Below, one piece after another: positions 5,885-9,707 of a stretch of 9,707 bases of DNA (position 1 is its first letter; each line of letters begins with the position of its first letter). Made by a program: the position numbers and the translations under genes. The notes under the pieces are model-generated. The model made no database searches, was not told the origin of the DNA, and was given only the letters and a program-made list of their open reading frames with translations. The DNA is from an uncultured Treponema sp. (GTDB lineage Bacteria; Spirochaetota; Spirochaetia; Treponematales; Treponemataceae): the NCBI GenBank assembly GCA_937900125.1, contig CALCEK010000280.1:1-9707 (forward strand). The letters run 5' to 3'.

Positions 5885-6571
5885 ATGATAATTCGAGGAG
5901 TAAAGCAGATTTCGGACGGTGTGATGGAAATTACACCAGATTCGGGGTCTGCATTTTTTTTGCGCATTCAATATCTTTCAAAAGTTGCGCCAGATAAATT
6001 GGTTGCGGTGCGCAATGGGCTTGGAGAAAACGATTCTCTTTTTGCAGAGGAACTTTCGCTTGCGCCTAATGAGCCTGGTGTTTTTACGGAAGAAGAGTGG
6101 GCAGATATTCTTTTTGCCTCCCTATCGTATTCTGTAGAGTGTGTTGCTATGACCTATCTTGCTCGCGCAGAACATAGCAGATTTTTGCTTTCACAAAAAT
6201 TGGCACACAAACAACTTCCTTCTGAACCTTGCAAAGTCGCCCTTGATTTTTTGGAGGATTCTGGTGCACTTTCTGACCTTAGATTTGCAACGGCTTGGTT
6301 ACGAAGTAGGGCAATTTCTCACGCAGAAGGAAAAAAACGCCTAGAAGTAGAACTTTACAAGCGCGGTGTAAGCCGTGAAAATGCAAAAATCGCATTGGAC
6401 GACTTTTTTTCATTTTGTGATGAAGATGAAAGTTGTGTTCGCGCTTACAAAAAATTGTATCGCAAAGGAATCCGCGAAGAAAAAAAAATGCGTTCTTCCC
6501 TTTTAACATTAGGTTTTTCTTCAAAAAGAATAGAACGCATTTTTAAAGAAATTCAAAATGGTGAATCGTAA
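5885..6571 (+). CDS. recX: Regulatory protein RecX
   Basis: RecX binds RecA filaments and modulates recombination and the SOS response. The C-terminal 140 residues show the three-helix repeats of the family: about 90-130 (YLARAEHSRFLLSQKLAHKQ then ...ALDFLEDSGALSD), about 132-175 (LRFATAWLRSRAISHAEGKK then RLEVELYKRGVS) and about 183-222 (SCVRAYKKLYRKG then LGFSSKRIERIF). The N-terminal 80 residues resemble the extra region of longer RecX proteins. At 228 residues it is longer than the minimal form. The ATG at 5885 lacks a Shine-Dalgarno, so translation may depend on coupling to rpsI 15 bases upstream; in-frame GTG 5921 and ATG 5924 are weaker alternatives. No recA is in the window. Its 3' end overlaps the convergent sppA by 19 bases and contains a terminator-like inverted repeat. 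Confidence 0.85.
   Translation: MIIRGVKQISDGVMEITPDSGSAFFLRIQYLSKVAPDKLVAVRNGLGENDSLFAEELSLAPNEPGVFTEEEWADILFASLSYSVECVAMTYLARAEHSRFLLSQKLAHKQLPSEPCKVALDFLEDSGALSDLRFATAWLRSRAISHAEGKKRLEVELYKRGVSRENAKIALDDFFSFCDEDESCVRAYKKLYRKGIREEKKMRSSLLTLGFSSKRIERIFKEIQNGES
6481..6544 (-). terminator. Candidate rho-independent terminator of the DUF975-sppA operon, inside recX
   Basis: A perfect 13-bp inverted repeat (6484-6496 with 6532-6544, core GCGTTCT/AGAACGC) starts eight bases beyond the sppA stop on the minus strand. Read in that direction the second arm runs into eight consecutive T (6488-6481). The 35-base interval can form its own small stem, TTCTT-CAAA-AAGAA (6517-6530). A stem ending in a T-run fits intrinsic termination, although the long loop is atypical. 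The repeat lies entirely in recX coding sequence. On the plus strand it ends in five T, so weak two-way action is possible. Confidence 0.5.
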
Positions 6572-7614
6572 TAGTATGCAGGAAATGGAGTTTTTGGGGT
6601 AAGCGCATTTTCCAAAATTTCAGGAAGTCCACTGTTAGATTCAGATTTTTTTAAGGCTTTAGAAAGTCCCCAAAGATAGCTATAAATTGATTCAGTGCGT
6701 TCATAAGAAAAATCTACAATTTGATAATTGTTAAAGTCAAAAAATTTTCTATCGATAAGTTCAACCATTTCTTCCCATGTTCCGATTCCGTCAATTAAAC
6801 CATTTTCTTTTGCTTGTTTTGCAGTATAAATTCTGCCGTCAGCTAAATCGTAAACTTTTTCAAGTGACAACCCTCGTTCTTTTGAAACGATTCCTGTAAA
6901 TTGTTCGTAACATTCATCTGAAATGGATTGCATAATCTCTTTTTGCTCTTCAGTAAATGGCTCGGTGTAACTTCCCATCGTTTTGTTTTTTCCAGTGTGA
7001 ATTGTTGTGGATTTTACACCATATTTTTCCATCAGCTCCGTTAAATCCAAAAATTGACCAGAAATTACGCCAATACTTCCCGTAAGAGTATTGCGGTTTG
7101 CCATTATGTATTCAGAAGGACAGGCAATGTAATAACCTCCACTTGCGGCAAGTGAACCCATATAAGTGTATAGTCCTTTTCCAGAATCTCTGTAATCCAC
7201 AAGCGCAAGGTAAACTTCATCGGCTTGGTACACTGCGCCACCAGGAGAATCAATAAAAAGGATTATTGCAACATTATCTTCGTCCTCTTTTAAATCAGAA
7301 ATCGTTTCTAAAAGCCATTCTTGATTGTAGGTTGCATTTGCATCTTCAATTGTTCCGCGAATAAAAATGCGTGCAATGTAAGATTCCCCAACAGGAATTT
7401 GCGGTGAAGAATTGTCTTTTTTAGACCGCGAAAGCCGTTTTATTATGCTTGGGGACGAATTTGTGCTTTTAAAATGAGCTTTGGGGGCTGATTTTGTTTT
7501 TTGCGAAAACACAGAAACGCTTTGAAAAATTGCTAACACTATTGCAACAACGGCTACAATTATTAAAATGACCAAACCGCTGTTGTGTTTTTTATTTGAA
7601 TCGTTATTTTCCAT
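6553..7614 (-). CDS. sppA: SppA-type signal peptide peptidase (membrane-anchored serine protease, S49)
   Basis: SppA proteins degrade leftover signal peptides and other membrane peptides from the extracytoplasmic side. The 353-residue protein has one N-terminal membrane segment (about 13-32), a basic Ser/Lys-rich linker (38-70), then a single S49 domain, so it is the short form rather than the double-domain form of E. coli. Family motifs are intact: ILFIDSPGGAVYQADEVY (118-135), the nucleophile motif MGSLAASGGYYIAC with Ser158 (152-165), LTGSIGVISG (177-186), and the general base Lys, probably Lys211 in HTGKNKTMGS. These align with Ser147/Lys199 of the B. subtilis enzyme. YTAKQAKENGLIDGIG (263-278) is also typical. 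Its GGAG Shine-Dalgarno overlaps the end of the DUF975 gene, two bases upstream. The C-terminal tail (about 300-353) ending in AYYYDSPF is not part of the family core. Confidence 0.92.
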   Translation of the reverse strand: MENNDSNKKHNSGLVILIIVAVVAIVLAIFQSVSVFSQKTKSAPKAHFKSTNSSPSIIKRLSRSKKDNSSPQIPVGESYIARIFIRGTIEDANATYNQEWLLETISDLKEDEDNVAIILFIDSPGGAVYQADEVYLALVDYRDSGKGLYTYMGSLAASGGYYIACPSEYIMANRNTLTGSIGVISGQFLDLTELMEKYGVKSTTIHTGKNKTMGSYTEPFTEEQKEIMQSISDECYEQFTGIVSKERGLSLEKVYDLADGRIYTAKQAKENGLIDGIGTWEEMVELIDRKFFDFNNYQIVDFSYERTESIYSYLWGLSKALKKSESNSGLPEILENALTPKTPFPAYYYDSPF

Positions 7615-7616
7615 AT

Positions 7617-8549
7617 TTATTCTCCAGTAGAATTTTGATTTTGCTCCGATTCTGGCGGAGGTAAAATTATCACATCTGGAGAAGAATTTTCTTCCTTTTC
7701 AGATGCAGAATGCGTTGTTTGTTCAAAATCATTTTGCATAGTTTCGCTTTGATTTTGAGTTTTAGAAGAAGTCCAAAAAACAAAATCGTCGTCTTTTTTG
7801 TTTTCTTCGGGATTTTGGGAAGAAAGCCCTAAATCTTCAAGCGTTATACTCCCCGTCCGTATCGCTCGTTCTAGCAATTTATGGTAAGCATTTGTAAAAG
7901 AAATTTCGCGGTAGGGCATAATCCACAATTGTAAAATTCCAAAAGTAAAGAGCGAAAGAATGTCCCAGCCGATAAAACTTAAACGCATTATAAAAAGGTC
8001 GCCTTTATAGCCATTTGTAATCGTTTTGCTGATTTGAGTCGCTTTTCTAACACCGATTTTAGGATATTCGGCAAGCAAAAAGAGCGTTTGCGAATAGGCA
8101 ATCGATTTTACAATTCCAGGAATATAAAAAAGCAACGCCCACAAAAATGTCCAAATTGTAGTCCACAGTTTGCCTAAAACGCCTAAATGCCATTTTGTAA
8201 AGCCATCAAGAAAAGTTTGAAAATTCAAGTTTTCTTTTGTGAGGGAATATTTTATGCACAAACTAGTGTACGCAATAGAAAGCGTTCCATTTATAAAAAT
8301 GAGTGCAAGGTAAAAAAAGGCGTTGAAAACTGGCGAAGAATTTTCTGCAAAAGTTACGCTACGCGAAAAACCTCCAAATCCGTCTTGAAAATTCAGCGCA
8401 AGGTTGTAATTTTTCAAAAATCGAATTGAATTTGGAGCGTTTACAATGGCAACAATTCCCAAATAAACGAGAGTTGCAAATATCATTGTTTTGTAGCGAC
8501 CTTTTAGTTGTTCTTTTGCTAATTTTTTGTACGCAATTCGGTCAAACAT
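7617..8549 (-). CDS. DUF975 family integral membrane protein
   Basis: The function of DUF975 is unknown. The family pattern is clear: LAKEQLKGRYKTMI near the N-terminus (10-23), FYIPGIVKSIAYSQTLFLLA (141-160) followed by KATQISKTITNGYKGDLFIM (169-188), LSFIGWDILSLFTFGILQLW (190-209), and MPYREISFTNAYHKLL (211-226). About five hydrophobic segments are visible (roughly 22-39, 76-98, 124-143, 147-160, 188-211). Unusually, about 75 residues follow the core (235-310), hydrophilic and rich in Gln, Glu, Asn and Ser with a Pro-Pro-Pro run; this tail is probably disordered and cytoplasmic. The AGGAG just upstream of the ATG at 8549 supports the start. The gene sits two bases upstream of sppA, so the two are very likely co-translated, suggesting that the DUF975 protein assists or restrains SppA or shares its membrane role (inference). 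Confidence 0.85.
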   Translation of the reverse strand: MFDRIAYKKLAKEQLKGRYKTMIFATLVYLGIVAIVNAPNSIRFLKNYNLALNFQDGFGGFSRSVTFAENSSPVFNAFFYLALIFINGTLSIAYTSLCIKYSLTKENLNFQTFLDGFTKWHLGVLGKLWTTIWTFLWALLFYIPGIVKSIAYSQTLFLLAEYPKIGVRKATQISKTITNGYKGDLFIMRLSFIGWDILSLFTFGILQLWIMPYREISFTNAYHKLLERAIRTGSITLEDLGLSSQNPEENKKDDDFVFWTSSKTQNQSETMQNDFEQTTHSASEKEENSSPDVIILPPPESEQNQNSTGE

Positions 8550-8640
8550 AATTTCTCCTATTTTAAGATAATTTTAAGGTTTTTGCAAACAATCTATTTC
8601 TATTAAACTTGTTTGGAACTTCAGTTTTCAGAACAGGTCT

Positions 8641-8669
8641 ATTATAGTTAAAACTGCGGATTGTAACAA
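8641..8669 (-). promoter_or_regulatory. Promoter of the DUF975-sppA operon, overlapping the end of the CYTH gene
   Basis: On the minus strand TTGTTA (8669-8664) is followed after 17 bases by a perfect TATAAT (8646-8641). Transcription would start near 8634, leaving a leader of about 84 bases before the ATG at 8549. The -35 and most of the spacer lie in the last codons of the CYTH gene. The -35 overlaps the 9-mer ATTGTAACA (8660-8668 on the plus strand), which also forms the arms of the dyad at 9258-9287. I see no good intrinsic terminator between the CYTH gene and this operon. Confidence 0.55.
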
Positions 8670-9250
8670 GTTTCTTTTAGCATTTGCGAATAGGATTTGC
8701 TTTCTAAATCTGAAGCAGAAAGTCCTGCGCGGGCTAACAATTCTAATAAAAGCGATTGCGCTTTTTGCGTAAGGGCTTTGTCATTATTTGGCACAAGCAC
8801 TTCTATTTCAAGAAAATCGCCTAAAGGGTGGACCTTGCAAAGTTCAAACAAAACTTCCTTACATTCCGAAGTTAAAACGTCATCTTTTAGCTGAAAAGTC
8901 CATGCTAAAACTTCTTTTCTTTTTTTTACCGAAAGAGTAAATCCATAATCTGTAAGAAATTGTTCTATTGCCGAAAAATTTTCAACTTCGCTTTCTAGTT
9001 CTTCGTTTACTTCTGTGGGAGTTCCGTCTTTGCCACTTAGCATTTTTTTATGCTTGTATGTGAGAAGCCGTTTTGTTTTTGACGATTTAAGGTAATTTTC
9101 AGTTCTAAGGCGCAATGGTGGAAGATGTTGCCCATTTTTAAAGTAGCGGTCTTCTTTTATGACTTCTTCTTTGCGTTTTGCAAAAGAATCAAGCGTTTTG
9201 ATAAGTTTTTCGCGGTCAGAAACTCGTGCCTTTAATTCAACTTCGGTCAT
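8648..9250 (-). CDS. CYTH-domain protein, class IV adenylate cyclase (CyaB)-like
   Basis: CYTH proteins fold into a tunnel barrel that binds triphosphates with divalent metal; members include CyaB-type adenylate cyclases, thiamine triphosphatases and tripolyphosphatases. The 200-residue protein opens with the defining ExExK motif (E3-V-E5-L-K7), as expected for a full-length CYTH protein, so the start is secure. Other characteristic basic and acidic strands follow: PPLRLRTEN (44-52), RLLTYKHKK (61-69), VKKRKEVLAW (108-117) and LGDFLEIEVLV (143-153). HPLGDFLEIE most resembles the CyaB branch, but the reaction cannot be fixed from sequence alone. There is no Shine-Dalgarno before the ATG at 9250; the predicted transcription start falls on or next to this codon, so the message is probably leaderless. 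It is divergent from the nuclease gene, with 42 bases between the start codons. Confidence 0.85.
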   Translation of the reverse strand: MTEVELKARVSDREKLIKTLDSFAKRKEEVIKEDRYFKNGQHLPPLRLRTENYLKSSKTKRLLTYKHKKMLSGKDGTPTEVNEELESEVENFSAIEQFLTDYGFTLSVKKRKEVLAWTFQLKDDVLTSECKEVLFELCKVHPLGDFLEIEVLVPNNDKALTQKAQSLLLELLARAGLSASDLESKSYSQMLKETCYNPQF

Positions 9251-9257
9251 AATCTAA

Positions 9258-9287
9258 ATTGTAACACTCAATTTTTTGTGTTACAAT
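9258..9287. promoter_or_regulatory. Palindromic bidirectional promoter between the CYTH and nuclease genes
   Basis: ATTGTAACAC (9258-9267) and GTGTTACAAT (9278-9287) are perfect inverted copies 10 bases apart. On the plus strand this reads TTGTAA (9259-9264), a 17-base spacer and TACAAT (9282-9287). By symmetry the minus strand also reads TTGTAA, 17 bases and TACAAT, so each strand's -35 overlaps the other's -10. The -35 matches 4 of 6 and the -10 5 of 6. ATG codons begin 5 bases (plus, 9293) and 7 bases (minus, 9250) beyond each -10, where transcription should start, and neither has a Shine-Dalgarno. The dyad may also be an operator. Confidence 0.6.
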
Positions 9288-9292
9288 ATTAT

Positions 9293-9707
9293 ATGAGCGA
9301 AATTAAACAAATTCTTGAATTTTGCATTAATCGATACGGACTTGTGATTTTTGGCGCATTAGTTCTTATTTTTGGTGGCATTCTTGGATTTTTTTTGGGA
9401 CTTTTTATTCAGCATTTAAAGACGAATTCTAAAATAAAACAAGAAAGGCAGGATGCCATAAAAAAGAGTAGGGCGGTTTTAGGCGGACAAATTGGGGAAC
9501 AACTGGCTCCGTATTTTCCTAATTTTCCGTGTAATCCAGCCGATGTTAGATTTATTGGAAAACCTATAGATTATATAGCTTTTGTTGGCAGCGCAGAAGG
9601 AAAATCAATTTCAGAAATTCTTTTTATTGAAGTAAAAACAGGAAAAAGTCAACTTTCAGAACGGGAAAAAGAAATAAAATCTCTTGTAAAAAAAGCGCGT
9701 GTTCGCT
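9293..9707 (+). CDS. Membrane-anchored nuclease related to archaeal Holliday junction resolvase (PF10107-like), cut by window edge
   Basis: The first 138 codons are visible and the frame is open to the right edge. An N-terminal hydrophobic segment (about 17-39, LVIFGALVLIFGGILGFFLG and on) is a membrane anchor, followed by a basic helix (43-60). The rest matches the Holliday-junction-resolvase-related endonuclease family: SRAVLGGQIGEQLAPYFPNF (59-78), DVRFIGKPIDYIAF (84-97), EILFIEVKTGKSQLS (108-122) and REKEIKSLVKKARV (124-137). Likely PD-(D/E)xK catalytic residues are Glu69, Asp93, Glu113 and Lys115, all present. Substrate and role are unknown; the membrane anchor argues against a simple free resolvase. 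Little beyond the core should be missing. The ATG at 9293 has no Shine-Dalgarno and coincides with the predicted transcription start, so leaderless translation is likely. Confidence 0.85.
   Translation, partial: MSEIKQILEFCINRYGLVIFGALVLIFGGILGFFLGLFIQHLKTNSKIKQERQDAIKKSRAVLGGQIGEQLAPYFPNFPCNPADVRFIGKPIDYIAFVGSAEGKSISEILFIEVKTGKSQLSEREKEIKSLVKKARVR

Noticed and set aside
8187..8429. Plus-strand 80-codon frame inside the DUF975 gene.
   Set aside because: DUF975 motifs on the minus strand are unambiguous; this frame has no supporting signals.
1..9707. Mobile element, phage or defence-system island.
   Set aside because: No transposase, integrase, flanking repeats or composition break was seen. 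The nuclease and CYTH proteins alone do not match a defence system I know.

Overview
The window looks like chromosomal DNA of a spirochaete, most likely a Treponema. The evidence is AT-rich sequence, a lipoprotein with a loose spirochaete-style lipobox (F-F-S-C), the order rplM-rpsI-recX (which I recall from Treponema pallidum), and several envelope proteins with no family I recognise. I see no insertion sequence, phage gene, tRNA, rRNA, CRISPR array or known defence cluster. It reads as a housekeeping and envelope region, and the unusual content is mostly in the intergenic control regions.

Layout. (1) 1-305, minus: the N-terminal 101 codons of dnaE (DNA polymerase III alpha, PHP domain), cut by the window edge. 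(2) 391-4374, plus: a two-gene envelope unit. It encodes a 951-residue single-pass membrane protein with a C-terminal propeller-like region, then, 3 nt later, a 374-residue lipoprotein with TPR-like helices. (3) 4375-4639: a gene-free stretch with four helically phased AACGC repeats, a good sigma-70-type promoter and a possible pseudoknot just before the next ribosome binding site. (4) 4640-4897: an 85-residue membrane protein. (5) 4898-5035: promoter and a strongly structured leader, followed by rplM (L13), rpsI (S9) and recX (5036-6571). (6) 6553-8549, minus: a DUF975 membrane protein followed by an SppA-type membrane peptidase, converging on recX with a 19-bp overlap. A terminator-like hairpin for this operon lies inside recX. 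(7) 8648-9250, minus: a CYTH-domain (CyaB-like) protein. (8) 9293-end, plus: a membrane-anchored nuclease of the archaeal-Holliday-junction-resolvase-related family, cut by the window edge.

How the parts fit. rplM-rpsI is a ribosomal operon with recX as a passenger. The DUF975-sppA pair is translationally coupled and probably acts at the inner membrane. The propeller protein and lipoprotein are also coupled and may form an envelope complex.

The best candidates for something undescribed are three. First, the 30-bp perfect dyad at 9258-9287 gives the same promoter (TTGTAA-N17-TACAAT) on both strands and would start two divergent mRNAs at or next to their ATG codons. Second, the rplM leader has two abutting hairpins of 10 and 12 bp. 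Third, a hairpin/pseudoknot precedes the 85-residue protein. All structures were found by reading base complementarity by eye; no folding or database search was run.
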